NCBI RefSeq assembly: GCF_025698545.1
Contig: NC_068569.1
Coordinates: 6,944,001 to 7,008,000 of the forward strand
DNA length: 64,000 nt
Reading direction: 5' to 3'
DNA from: Gossypium raimondii
Taxonomy: Eukaryota > Streptophyta > Magnoliopsida > Malvales > Malvaceae
Made by a program: the position numbers and the translations under genes. The first letter of the stretch is position 1; each line of letters starts with the position of its first letter. Of this stretch, positions 30,878 through 42,207 are shown in pieces. Below the pieces are notes generated by a model. The model saw only the letters and a program-made list of their open reading frames with translations. It searched no databases and was not told where the DNA came from.

Positions 30878-32130
30878 ATACCACTGAGTTTATACTCAGC
30901 GTATGATTTTGTTTTTCGTGCACAGGTTAGGTACTTAAGTGTGATCGCCGATTCAGCATCCATCAACGATCCCGATCTCAAACGTGGTGATGTATATTTC
31001 TTTTGTGTCGGCATGTACCTAGGGTGTCTAAATGTTAACTATTTTGTGGTTTAGTTATAAACAATATTATAATTTTAATGTTGGTTGATATATATAAGCA
31101 TGTGTTTGTGTTTGAAGTTTTAATATGGTATGTCAAATTAATGTTTAAGTGTTCATGATTTAGGTAAAATTTTGATTGAAATTGGTATGTTTATAATATG
31201 GATTAAATGATGTTTAAATTAATATATTTTGATAATATAATTGTGGTACCTATGAGGATACAATGGTTAGACATTTAGGTTGATTATTTTGACATGTTTT
31301 GAAGGTATTTGATTGTGCTTTGAATTGGTTGAATGAATGATTTTTGAGTTGCTTGGTGTCTAAGATTGTAGGGATTGGTAAACTTGTTGTTTAAGGTTCA
31401 TTTTGAGTCCACACGGCCAGATACACGGGCGTGTGACTGGATCGTGTGAGACACACGGCTAATACATTGGCGTGTGGTTTGGCCATGTATCCCCTGTAAC
31501 TTTAAAATTTTAAAACAGAATGCTCAAATATTTTCACATTGGCAGAGACACGGGCATGTGTTTCAGCCGTGTGTGGCATACGGCCTAGCACACGAGCGTG
31601 TGACTTTGCCGTGTGAACCCTGTACCTTAATATTGTAAGTCAGTATGCTCACACGGCCTAGCACACGGACGTGTGGCTTGGCCGTGTGACATAAGTCAGT
31701 GAGCACCCAATTTTAGACACGGTTTAAGGCATGAATTGAGTATTGCATGACTAATGCCATTGTACGAATAAATATGGTTTGATATGTGAATAACCATTTA
31801 TATAGCAATTGTGTGAATTAGGATATTGTTTAAATAAAAAAAATTATAGTCATGATACTAGACATTAATATGTCCTTATAATTTTAATTGTGCTTATTAT
31901 ACTGTTTTGTCTTTAAATATTTGGATTATAGAAATACCATTGAGTTTTACTCAGTGTACGATTTTGTTTTTCGTGTGCAGATTAGGTACAGTGATTTTGA
32001 CGAGTTGTAATTGAGGTTGTGAGCATCTATCTCACTACATCTCCAAGTGCCAAGAGGGTTTGTTTCAAAAGTTTGAATAGAATGGCATGTACTTAGGAAG
32101 ATCAAATGTGTTCCAAGTAGTAAGGACAAA
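30878..32130 (+). mobile_element. Older LTR-element sequence right of the solo LTR
   Basis: Resumes the interrupted element. The stretch from TTTGGATTATAGAAATACC (27,895) plus its continuation at 30,878 (ACTCAGCGTATGATTTTG, then TTTTTCGTGCACAGGTTAGG) occurs a second time at about 31,917-31,990 (ACTCAGTGTACGATTTTG, GTGTGCAGATTAGG). So at least two related LTR-like or leader segments lie here. No coding part. The right end is not sharply defined. Confidence 0.5.
31409..31690. repeat. CACACGG / CCGTGTG palindrome-rich repeat block
   Basis: About three imperfect units of 115-125 bp, beginning near 31409, 31,545 and 31,650. Each has ACACGGC, then ACACGGGCGTGTG or a variant, then GGCCGTGTG or a variant, and ends near CCCTGTA. 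The motif ACACGG..CGTGT is its own reverse complement, so every unit can pair with itself. Confidence 0.7.
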
Positions 32131-34310
32131 AATATAAGTTATGAAAACTTAATTTTTTTAATGTTCAAATATATTAGTGATTAGCCAAAATCACTTTGGC
32201 ACCAAAATGTAATATTTGTATATCAAGTTTCTTGGATCGAATCGGATAGAGGGTTGTTAGTATAAATATGAAATATAGGTATATATTTTTAAGGTTGTTT
32301 TGCTTTTCATTTTTATGATATATTTATTGGTCCAAGGTTTTAGTTTCTATAATACTTCAAAATTAAATATATAGTCGACATGCAGTACAAAATTCAAATA
32401 ATATAATTAATAAACAATATGTTTTCATATTAACAATAATTTTAAATTAAAAAGAATAATTAATGATGCTTAAAGTTGGAGAAGTAAAAGTACTGATGAG
32501 TAAAATTTGTTTCGGTTTGAAAAAGTGTTTTTAAAATTTTTTGAGTTAATCAAATCTAGTTATTCGAGTTTCAATTTGAGTTAAGTTGAATTTTACGATT
32601 GAATAACCTAAATAATTTGAATAGTAAATTTGTGTAAATATCGTTTTGGTCCTTGACAATTTTTAAGATATAGCAAATTTGTCTCTCTTAACAAAAATAC
32701 AAAAAATTTCAAAATTCAAAATAATTAAAAGAAGTCCAAAATTTATATTTTAAAAATATAATTTTGTTAAAAGTCTAAATAATATATAAAGAAAGTTTAA
32801 ATTTCAAAAAATTCTAAAATAATAATCTTAATATATAAATAAGTTAATTAATGATTTAAGTTTATTATATTAAATTTTAAAAATATTTTAAAATATATAT
32901 GATTTCAAATTTATGTTAATAATTATATTTTAATAAGATGTTATATAAAAGAGATCCGTAGCTGCTATTGGATTGGGACGGATGATGATGGTGATCGCGC
33001 ATTTTATGATTGCAGTTGATGATGATCAGCTTCACGTGAATCTCTGAAAAAAAAAATTTTATTTAGGTGAGGCCACCAAATGAAGAAATGAAAAATTCAC
33101 CGACACTGGCCCATGTGTGTTCGAAAAACAGTGTGGAAATAGAATAATAAAAGACAAGGATCGTCGCCATTTAATTAATTGCTTCAACAGTTTCAGCCTC
33201 GCAAACACTGCTTGCGTTTATTCTTTGTTGACCCTGTCTTTTGATTAATGAAGTAATTTACATTTTTGGCCCTTTCTAACTATTAATATTTCAATTTCAG
33301 CTTTTAAACTCATAAACGTTATAGTTTTATCTCTAACTTGGCTTCTCATTATATTTGTTTTATGATTTGATTAAAATAATTTCTTTAGCACTATCAAAAA
33401 ACATGTGAATGTGTACAGAACTTAGAAGAAAAAAAGAAGAAACACGTGAATACGTGTGGGTACAAAATTTTCCAAGTTCAAAGAGCAGGTTTTGCCCTGT
33501 ACTTGGATTATGTTTTTGTCTTTGTGTCTTTTTTAATGAGTGAAAATGTTTCATTCCAGGTGTGGACACTGAAACAATGGTTGTAGTAAGTTTTCATCCT
33601 GCTGGTTTATCATTAATTTATAAATATTTTCCCGAGAAAACTCTGTCTCGGTCTACACTTTCACACTGACTGAAAACAGACACTTGAAACCCAGGGCTAA
33701 AGAATGAGGATTGTTGAGAACAAAAATTGTAACGTGGCATTGCCGGATTAGACAGGTGGCAAGTTCTCGAGGAAGGGAAGGCATATCGAACAGAGATGTT
33801 CAGACACATTTGTGAGGGAAATTCCACTGATGTTCATGCTGGCCTCTTATTTGCTTCATCAAAGAATCGACAAACTTTGTCTACACATGCAGCAGCAACT
33901 ACAAACCTCATCAACGTGATAATAACTATAAACTTGGATTTTCCTCATTCAGTGGATGGGCCTAATGACAATGTTCTCATCTATCTACCCACTTCACATG
34001 GACGACGATGAAGCTGAAATATGGTATAAACCCAAGGTCCAAGCCCAATTTGATTGATATACTTAGAAGGACTTAAAATGAAGGTCATTTCAGTTTTTAT
34101 TGAGGCTCAAGTCTTCCATTTATCTGTTTAAAAAGCCCATAGAGAAAATGAAAATTCAGGAATGTCCCAGAATAGAAGTGTCTAGTCATGTAATTGGAAC
34201 AGGCGTGTGGATAAATGTCCTAGAAAATTATTTAAACCTAAAATAGAATAATCTTCTCAACACTAGAATTCTAAAGAAAACAACCAAGAAAAAGGTAAAG
34301 AAAAGATCTT
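32131..34310. other. AT-rich spacer upstream of the first HSP20 gene
   Basis: 32,131-32,940 is extremely AT-rich with no genes. 32,940-34,310 is more mixed; short open frames (33,796-34,011 and others) have no recognisable motif and no coding-like neighbours. No supported gene. Confidence 0.5.
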
Positions 34311-34319
34311 GTGAAGACT

Positions 34320-34345
34320 AGAATTTTCCGCAAGTCCTATAAAAA
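34320..34345 (+). promoter_or_regulatory. Heat-shock element and TATA box of HSP20 gene 1
   Basis: AGAATTTTCC (34320-34329) fits nGAAnnTTCn, the heat-shock factor binding unit, with a further GAA at 34313. A TATA box TATAAAAA follows at 34338-34345, 123 bases before the ATG. This spacing is typical of plant small HSP promoters, so strong heat induction is inferred. Confidence 0.7.
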
Positions 34346-34467
34346 CCCCACTCCAGGTGCTCTAAGTACTCAGACAAGCAAAGCATACAAAAACCAAGAC
34401 GAGTTTCTCAATCTCCCAAAATATCATAATCCAAGTTTCCTGTTAATCCCAGTTTTCTATCCTGAAA

Positions 34468-34938
34468 ATGGCTATGATTCCAAGCTTTTTTGGCAACCGC
34501 CGCAGCAATGTCTTTGATCCTTTCTCTCTTGATGTATGGGATCCTTTCAAGGACTTCCCCCTTTCTTCTTCACTCACCTCACAAACCCCGGAAACCTCAG
34601 CGTTTGTGAATACCCGAATTGACTGGAAAGAAACCCCAGAAGCGCACGTGTTCAAGGCTGATGTTCCGGGGCTTAAGAAAGAAGAGGTGAAAGTGGAGGT
34701 TGAAGATGACAGAGTGCTTCAGATAAGCGGAGAGAGGAACATTGAGAAGGAAGACAAGAATGACACATGGCATCGCGTGGAACGCAGCAGTGGGAAGTTT
34801 ATGAGGAGGTTCAGGTTGCCTGAGAATGCCAAGATGGATCAGATCAAGGCTTCCATGGAAAATGGTGTGCTTACTGTCACTGTTCCCAAACTGGAAGTGA
34901 AAAAGCCCGATGTCAAGGCTATTGACATTTCTGGCTAA
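34468..34938 (+). CDS. HSP20: Cytosolic class I small heat-shock protein, 156 aa
   Basis: ATP-independent chaperone that forms large oligomers and holds unfolding proteins during heat stress. A single exon, as is normal for class I sHSPs. It opens [20 protein letters not shown], followed by [10 protein letters not shown], the class I N-terminal signature. The alpha-crystallin domain covers about residues 47-140: [20 protein letters not shown] at its start, and GVLTVTVPK near its end. The C-terminal extension has the [11 protein letters not shown] tail with the IxI-type anchor (IDI). Length (156 aa, about 17.9 kDa) fits HSP17-18 class I. It is closely related to the inverted copy at 39,042-39,512 (156 aa, about 24 differences). 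Complete. Confidence 0.96.
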   Translation: MAMIPSFFGNRRSNVFDPFSLDVWDPFKDFPLSSSLTSQTPETSAFVNTRIDWKETPEAHVFKADVPGLKKEEVKVEVEDDRVLQISGERNIEKEDKNDTWHRVERSSGKFMRRFRLPENAKMDQIKASMENGVLTVTVPKLEVKKPDVKAIDISG

Positions 34939-35882
34939 ACGATTGAACTTGGGTTTCTAAATCGTGTCTTTCAACACTGCCAGATCAGAGTTCAGTTCCC
35001 ACTATGCGCGATCCATAATATATGTGTGTTTACGTATGTATGTATAAAACTTTTAAATAACGTTGTGATTTGTAATGGTCTTAATTTTGTAGTTTGGTCT
35101 TTTATGTATCTGTAATAATATAAATATCTCAATTTTATATATCTGTTTGCGAAGTTCTGTTTTTTCTTAGATTGAATACCCTATGCCTTGACTCAGTCCC
35201 TTTTATAAACTTTCTTATGACCTTTTCCCCTTCGATAGTCTCCGAAAAGTTGCTGATAAACAATTCCAACTCGCGCAAATATTTTCCGAGGTTGAGTTCC
35301 AGCGGCAGTGGCTCCAAAAAGAAAATCTGCCATTGCTTTAGGAGTCGACACTTTGGGGTGCGCATTTCACTGTTAGTCCTTTTTCTTCAGTAACTTCATT
35401 GTGAAATCTTCAGGCAACAACTTGCCGGAGCACCGAAAAGGAGGGCCTGTTTGTTGTTCCTCAGCCATTTCCCATGACAGTCGTTCTCATATAAAACTGA
35501 ATTAGGAGCTCTGTTTCGTCAAGCCACTATCTGCACCTTCTATATCCTCTTCTAATAAACTGCTAGAAGCAGTTGGAACAATAGCATTGTTCGTTGTGTC
35601 TGTATTCACGGTGTAAGATTTTAGCTACAATATTGAAGCTTGTTGCTGTACTGCAAGAAAGATCAGTGACATGGCGTCTTTATCCACTGTGTAGATTTTA
35701 GCTATAATATTGAAGCTCAGCGACACAAATATTAAGGAAATATACCTTGCGAGGGCATATAACCCTCTTGCTGGGGTTGTGGAAATGAATGCCATGTGAG
35801 TAGATGGCAGCACTGGTGGATGCTTAGGAGCTCTCCTGCTTATGCGCCACGGTTTCACCTCAAGTACATGAAATTAGGGTGA
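34939..35882. other. HSP20 3' region and unassigned coding-like fragments
   Basis: 34,939-35,130 is the HSP20 3' UTR. On the minus strand 35,135-35,365 reads MRTPKCRLLKQWQIFFLEPL and continues with a charged segment, and 35,625-35,858 reads KPWRISRRAPKHPPVLPSTH; composition looks protein-like rather than random, but I do not recognise either and they share no frame. They may be relics of one gene. The statement is tentative. Confidence 0.3.
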
Positions 35883-36020
35883 GTTTGGATGGGCGGTGCG
35901 TTTACCTGCGGTTAATGTAAAAATAGCGGTGGCGGTGAGATTAGATACTATAGCAATACTGTAGTATGAGACAAAAAGTAAAGTAAACGTACCGCACTAC
36001 ACCCAATTGCCCATCCAAAC
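35883..36020. mobile_element. MITE, about 138 bp
   Basis: Starts GTTTGGATGGGCGGTGCGTT and ends with GCCCATCCAAAC, its inverted repeat (GTTTGGATGGGC on the other strand). Internally GTGCGTTTAC and GTAAACGTACCGCAC are also inverted relative to each other. No coding capacity. The exact ends and target duplication are uncertain; a hAT-type origin is possible. Confidence 0.6.
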
Positions 36021-37720
36021 CTATCTTTAGTGACAGAGCGAGGATATTAATATTGGGGTGAAAATTAAAATTATAAGTATTATGTAATAGACGATTTAAA
36101 CATATAGACAATCGATTTAAAAGAAGCGGTATTCTAATATGAAAATTAATTTAAACATATAAAAATATATTCAAAAGAAACAATATTCTAACAATAAAGA
36201 TAAAATAGCTAACATTTGACTCTATTAATAATTTTTTATTCTGTTTTCATAGAAATGCTCACTGCTTCACAAGTGATATAATTTTAAACAAAGTGATCAA
36301 TGTTTTCTCTCTTACTTTGGCTGTAACTTCTTGTAAGATTATCTAACTATTTTTGTTTCGTTTTTACAATTCTAACAAGTTAAAAACTATTTCCTAATCA
36401 TTTTCCATAGAAAAACATACACACTTCTCTTAATTTTATAAGCTTCCAAGTTTTCATCAATATCTTTTAATGGCAACTTTTAATATACTTAATAAAACAA
36501 ATTTGAATATTTAAAATCTATGAAAAGTTTGAAGAAAAACATGCCTTATATTTCAAATTTGGAGGAAAAATAATAAATAATATTTTTTCTTCTTTTCTTG
36601 CTAAGCACCATATGAATCTTTTTTTCTTTATATATATATATTATTATATTACTTATAAAATATTATTATATTAAGTAAACTATTAAATAAACATTAAACA
36701 ATTATTATTTAATAAAATATCATTTAAAAATTAGAATGAATAATTTAGCTTCTTCAAGAAGATTTTTCTTTATTTTATTAATAATAAAATTTTAATATTA
36801 TTTTAATTCTATAAAAATATTAGAAGGTCTTACTTATATTTCTAAGAGAGCTATAATATATATACAAAGAAAAAATTACAAAAATCTTACACCTTAAAGG
36901 GGCCTACTTATATTTTTGAGATAGCCGTAACATAAATTTACAAAAAAAATTAAACTTTGGGGATAATTATGATCTTTCTCAGCTCTCTCAAAAATCTGGG
37001 TCAGTGATTTCTCGAGCCCTGCTTTGCAGCTGATGTTGGTAGAAAGCAAGGTGATTGTTTGGATTAGGAAAGTTTAGAAGCCATGGCATGAAAAGGGGAC
37101 ATGGAACCAACACCAAATCATGTAGAATCCATCTTCTCGGTGAAAATGTCCGGCAGTTTTTTATGCTTTTGACAAGGCACTATTAGCTGGACAGCTGTCA
37201 ACGTAATCCAGAATGCTCAAGGGGTTCCAAACAATTTCGATTCCCGTAGCATTTATAAGACACTACAAAGTATGTTTAAGAAAAAGACGATACAAAGTAT
37301 AACATGATTGAAATATAACAGTAGTTGCTGATATCCAAGAGTTACGCTAGATGATGGAAGCATTTCTTTTGATTTAAATCATGTTTTCCTCCAATAAAAC
37401 TGCCCTTTTGCTGCTTTCATGGAATATCTCATTTATGCTAGGTTTAATAAAAATATTATTATTTTCACATGTTTTATTTTACTAAGAAATGAATCCCAAT
37501 TGAAACTTTTTAACCACTTACATAATTTGTTTATTGCTAAAAAAAGAAAATACTTATTTTGAAAAGTTATTCTATTTTATACTAAAAAGCTTTTTCCTCA
37601 TTTTATTATCCTAATAACCAAACATAGCATTAATAAACAAAGCTGGAGCGACTGTTGACTAATTCAGGAAAAGAAGAAAAAAAAAAAAAGCAGTGCTAGA
37701 AAAAGGGATATATCATGAAA
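36021..37720. other. AT-rich spacer
   Basis: Very AT-rich, with TATATATATA runs near 36,630-36,640. No gene or clear element ends. Confidence 0.5.
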
Positions 37721-37739
37721 TTGGTTAAGGAAAAATCGA

Positions 37740-38260
37740 AGATTTGGGCTCTAAGTTCTGTATGAGAAATATGTGATGGGTAGAAGACACCCCAACAAAG
37801 GTAAAAGGGCGTCCGTTACTTGGGTTTCTATTGCCAAAGTCGGCCCCTCTATGGAAAAAGGGATGAGAAGACAGATGCATAATGGGAAAGAACCGAAAGA
37901 TACAAACTTTTGATGAGATGGTCCTTGGCATGACAACATACATGGGTCTCTGCCCAAGAGTGAAGATATGTTGCAATTTAAAGACACGGAAACGAGCATT
38001 GAAGAAAAAGGCAACACTCTAGTTTCTGTCATGCCCCCTAGAGAGAAAGTTGATAAAATTGTTAGTCTCCAGCTTTCAATGAATGACGAAGCTATTGACA
38101 CCCTTAGATGGGGTCCTGTTGGTGATTGCAGGTCGCTACTGCTTAAGTTGACCACTGTTTCACTCAAGCACATATTCAGGGAGGGGAATCGATATGCGAA
38201 CAGTTAACTCAATTAGGGAGTAGCTTTCAACATATTATTCTAGATTTTTTTTATTAAGAA
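37740..38260 (+). mobile_element. LINE ORF2 RNase H tail relic
   Basis: About 38,120-38,250 reads GDCRSLLLKLTTVSLKHIFR then EGNRYANS, the well-known end of the plant LINE RNase H domain (DCxxLL...HIFREGNRxADxLA), continuing past a stop as QLGSSFQHIILDFF. The preceding 380 bp may be older parts of the same element. The frame is interrupted at 38,205 and there is no reverse transcriptase, so it is a dead fragment. Confidence 0.6.
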
Positions 38261-39041
38261 TCATTTGTGTATATGTAGAAATGTAATATCTATGATCGTG
38301 ATCTGTACTAAACTGTATTTTAACTTATTAGTTTTATTTTGATAAAAAAGCTCTTCAAATTGTCCAAATTGATATTATCCTCTGATGGATATATTTCAAA
38401 TTTTTAAAATTTAACTGTTTTAAATATATATTAAAATTTTAAGTTCAAATAAGTGGTTGATAAGACAGATTATACTATATTATTAAAAAAGACAGTTCGT
38501 AACTGTAAAACTAAGAATCATCGTGGAAGTTGAATGTTTCTCCCTCCGTTTGATCGACGTCCCTGTCTTAAAGCCTACTTCTGAGCAGTCAACAATACAT
38601 GGGCGTAATGGTTATAGTCTTCGACTAAGAGAAATGGAACTGATTTACCAAAGCTTCAGCAAAGTACATCAACTCTTTATAAGAGGAGATGTTTGTCAAG
38701 CACCTTCATAAAGTATATGAGCTTTATAGTTTTAAAGATCGAAAACCAAAAAGAGGCGATTTTCAAGGAAGACGAAAGCAGTCCTCCCATCATTTTGACA
38801 GCAAAGTTGAATCCAGAAACAGAGGAGTAGAGAAACGAAAGAACAATTTACATTTATTGATAGAAACTTGATAACATTACAAACTGTAATTTGATAATAA
38901 CTTCAACATGTCATCCACAAACAAGGGATCTTGTTTATTCATCTAAACAAGACATGGAAAACATAAAACACACGCCAAACATGAAGACACAGAGTACCTT
39001 ATAATAGCTTTATATGTCAAGAACAAAACCATTGAAGCTCT
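38261..39041. other. Spacer, and 3' UTR of HSP20 gene 2
   Basis: No gene supported. Short frames at 38,523-38,711 and 38,689-38,871 have no recognisable motif. Confidence 0.45.
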
Positions 39042-39512
39042 TTAACCAGATATCTCAATGGCTTTGACGTCAGGTTTCTTCACTTCCACCTTAGGAACGG
39101 TAACCGTAAGAACTCCATTTTCCATTGAAGCCTTGACTTGATCCATCTTCACATTCTCCGGCAACCTAAACCTCCTCGAAAACTTCCCACCACTCCGCTC
39201 CACACGGTGCCAGGTGTCGTTCTTGTCTTCCTTTTCTATTTTCCTCTCCCCACTGATTTGAAGCACCCTGTCATCTTCAACGTCCACTTTAACTTCTTCT
39301 TTCTTAAGCCCTGGAAGATCAGCCTTAAAGACGTGAGCTTCAGGGGTTTCCTTCCAGTCCATGCGAGCATTGACAAAAGCCGAGGTTTCTGGGGAGCCTG
39401 TCGTCAGTGAAGAAGGGAAAGGGAAGTCCTTGAAAGGATCCCATACATCAAGAGCGAAAGGATCGAAGACGCTGCTCCTTCGGTTACCAAATAAACTCGG
39501 GATCATAGCCAT
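39042..39512 (-). CDS. HSP20: Cytosolic class I small heat-shock protein, 156 aa (second copy)
   Basis: Same family and role as the gene at 34,468. Single exon. It begins [20 protein letters not shown], then [10 protein letters not shown]; the alpha-crystallin domain spans about residues 47-140 ([20 protein letters not shown] ... GVLTVTVPK), and the tail is [11 protein letters not shown] with IEI as the anchor. It lies tail-to-tail with the first copy, 4.1 kb away, and both are exactly 156 residues, so an inverted duplication is likely. Minus-strand TATAAATT (39643-39636) lies 124 bases before the ATG, at nearly the same distance as the TATA of copy 1; heat-shock elements upstream are less clear (GAAGAGGAATC at 39651). 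Complete and apparently functional. Confidence 0.96.
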   Translation of the reverse strand: MAMIPSLFGNRRSSVFDPFALDVWDPFKDFPFPSSLTTGSPETSAFVNARMDWKETPEAHVFKADLPGLKKEEVKVDVEDDRVLQISGERKIEKEDKNDTWHRVERSGGKFSRRFRLPENVKMDQVKASMENGVLTVTVPKVEVKKPDVKAIEISG

Positions 39513-40068
39513 TTCGCTTACCCAACCGAAACAATGATCAACGAAAAACTGAAAAAGAAAATGGAAACTGAAAGTTTTTGATTGCTGAGTGTTTCAGATA
39601 ATCTTGCTGATGCTAATGAACTATGTCATGTTGAGAATTTATAACAAGCTGAAGAGGAATCTAGTATTTTCCCCAACTTTCATGTTTGTCTTTTGGGCCT
39701 TAAAATTTTAAATTATATTTCATGAACATTAGAGAATTAGCGCGAATGATCTGGATTCTACTGCTGTCCGAATTGGGCCCAAGTCTACTTATTTATGATT
39801 TCTTATATTGAAATTACAGCATAATATTTTTAAAAGGAAAAGAAATCCAAAGTGGAGCTTGCCATATATGTATAGGTGCCAAGAAAATTAAAATTAAATA
39901 GTACAAATTTAACAGTACAAATTGGGATAATGTACTGTACACTGTACAGCTAAAAACCCTAAAATTTTGTTCTTATTAGCAAAGGTTTTTTTAATACAAA
40001 TTCAAAAAATTGATAAAATTTATATGCAATCAAAGTAAAATTTTACAGTACTTGGCATAGCAACCACA
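39513..40068. other. HSP20 promoter and spacer
   Basis: Holds the divergent-side promoter of HSP20 copy 2 (TATA at 39636-39643, minus strand). Beyond it is AT-rich sequence without genes. Confidence 0.5.
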
Positions 40069-40511
40069 ATGAATCATATGATCATGGCATGGCAGCACCA
40101 CCATTGTCAATGAATGGCACCTCGGGGATGCACTACGGCAAGAAGATGATGATGATGCATATGACCTTCTTCTGGGGCAAGGACGCCGAGATCCTATTCT
40201 CGGGGTGGTCAGGCAGGCGTTTGGGTGGCGGCATGTATGCATAATGGATCTCTCATTCTCGGTTGATCAAGCCAGGTGGAGCGAACAATGTGTGGGCTGG
40301 CGTGGTGCAAAGTTTGTTGCATGCCGTGCGGGTAGGTCTTGCTTATTTGGTAATGCTTGCTGTCATGTCCTTTAATGGTGGGGTGTTTTTGATGGCGATT
40401 GCTGGTCATATGTTAGGCTTTTTGTTGTTTGGTAGTAGGGTTTTCAAGAGAAATATGGATATATTGTCTTCTAAAAAAACATCTGATCATCTTCCTCCTA
40501 TGAGCTGCTGA
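40069..40511 (+). pseudogene. COPT: COPT-type copper transporter pseudogene
   Basis: Relic of a plasma-membrane Cu(I) importer (CTR/COPT family; normally three membrane helices, about 150-170 aa, no introns). The first ATG (40069) reads only MNHMIMAWQHHHCQ before a stop; the family frame is the next one over, giving MAAPPLSMNGTSG, then a Met-rich MMMMHMTFFWGKDAEILFSG. Just after GGGMYA there is a stop codon, and downstream in the same frame the match resumes at WISHSRLIKPGGANN. The normal first membrane helix of about 20 residues is missing between them. The rest is well kept: VGLAYLVMLAVMSFNGG with the MxxxM copper-passing motif of helix 2, and GHMLG, the GxxxG of helix 3, ending SC-stop at 40509-40511. 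Three lesions (early frame change, helix 1 loss, stop) make function unlikely. Confidence 0.85.
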
Positions 40512-42207
40512 TTGTTCACATAAGTGTATTGGATCCTTCTGTTTCAATTCCTTAATTAAATTTATATCTCATTGTAGTACTTGCGAAATTTATAGCAATG
40601 TAGGATATGGAAAATGTTAAATCTGAGACTATCGGATAAAAGTAAATGAAATAAGCTTCAATTTGAACATTCTTTTACTCCGCACTTAATAAGATCATAA
40701 AAGAACCAAAACAATTTACAGGCTTCTAAACAAGGTCAGTGGCCCGTTTTATTGAATAAGTGCAATGGTCTCGAGCTAAAGCTTGCACCGACATATATTC
40801 GCATTCAGTACTTGAATAGAATTTTGGTAACTTGATAAAAGAAATCAAGCCATCATCTACTTGCAACGAACATATGGGGCATAATGATCCAACAATTAGC
40901 CCTACAAATTGCACGCCTTACGCATTCAAAGAATTTGAATAGAAAAACAGAAAGCAATATGAATGCTGATCAATCGCTTTCATCATTGCAAGCTGTAGCA
41001 CTGGATCTTATCCTTATGTTTGCCAGAAACATAGATCACAAGTCAAAATGGAAACAGAAAGATTATCACATTCATCAGAATTATGAAGAAGATTTGGATC
41101 ATTTCAATACCGACATACGTACACACATACGCACATGCACATATACATAAACACAGAAGACACAATCTGGAAGGAGTCGTTAGATCTTGGAAATGGAAAG
41201 AATCTGACCCCACAAACCACAAGCAAGCACTTATTTTCCAACTTCTCCCACACAGCAACAGTTGATAAACGAAAAAAATACAGCAAAAGGACAAAAGGGT
41301 GCACAAATGACAAAACTTTGAGGGGCGCTGGCAAATCAGAAAACCACCCTGTCTTACCCTTTAAGCACCTAAAAAGAGGCTAAAGTCTGAAGTTCAGTCT
41401 TTTCGTCCAAGAAACTTTGAAAAAATTGGAACTTTCCAAGTGACACTTGAAAGCTATTTTCAAGCTTATAGTGACAGAGATTGCATGGACGCATATGGAT
41501 TAGTGTTCTTCTCTTCAGGGTATATTTGTCTATTATTTTATGTTACAAGTGGGCCAAGTGGGTCTTCTCTAGAATTTGAGTGAAAGGCACGAATTTGGTT
41601 TCTGGGTCTGGGCTACAGCATTGGCAAGCAACAAGAAACTTGTATAGAATGTTTACAAGAGGCCAGAAATTTTGTTTCAATGAGATGAAGTTCACTGCTG
41701 CTAATGATTCATGTCATCTTTATTCTCACTTTTAATTTTGTTTACTTTTTAATGATGTGTAAATGAAAAACCAATCAATTTCCTTTATTTGTCAAAGTAC
41801 TTAATCATCACAATGATATCCCATGATATAAGGATGGGTTTGAGAAACCAAAGGAAGTTTCATATTGCTTATAGCTGATTTTATTACAAGGATTTTACAA
41901 AAGACATCTCCAATAAGCTTACAGATACTTAAGCCTGCAGCCAGAGGAAGGTACAAAGACTGTCTGTACCCATCATTGTCATAAAGCAAATTTATTTTAT
42001 TTTCCCATCTAAATTAAAACCCTTTAAAACAAGGGGGAAAGTGAAGAAGAAAAATACATATTCTTAACCCTAGATTCCCTATATTTTGACCACTGTCTGT
42101 ATTTTATTTTGGCTTTTTTTTCCTCTTTTATTCTGCCTTGAACTTGTTTTGTATTGTTCCCTTCATACATTTAGCTTTGATTGAGAGAGGCAGAGGGGAT
42201 TGTTATT
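40512..42207. other. Spacer between COPT pseudogene and the Gln-rich gene
   Basis: Several short overlapping frames (40,726-41,383) show no known motif; 41,112-41,160 is an ACACAT/ACATAC-rich low-complexity stretch that explains some of them. A minus-strand frame at 40,726-40,914 contains KLPKFYSSTECEYMSVQALA, protein-like but unrecognised. 42,000-42,207 should hold the 3' UTR of the next gene. Confidence 0.4.

Noticed and set aside
33796-34011. 71-aa frame upstream of HSP20
   Set aside because: No motif or conserved composition; left as spacer.
37751-38173. 140-aa minus-strand frame
   Set aside because: Antisense to a LINE relic whose plus strand has the recognisable RNase H tail.
41043-41383. 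Overlapping frames on both strands
   Set aside because: Arise in an ACACAT-rich low-complexity stretch; no motif, no splice-consistent model.
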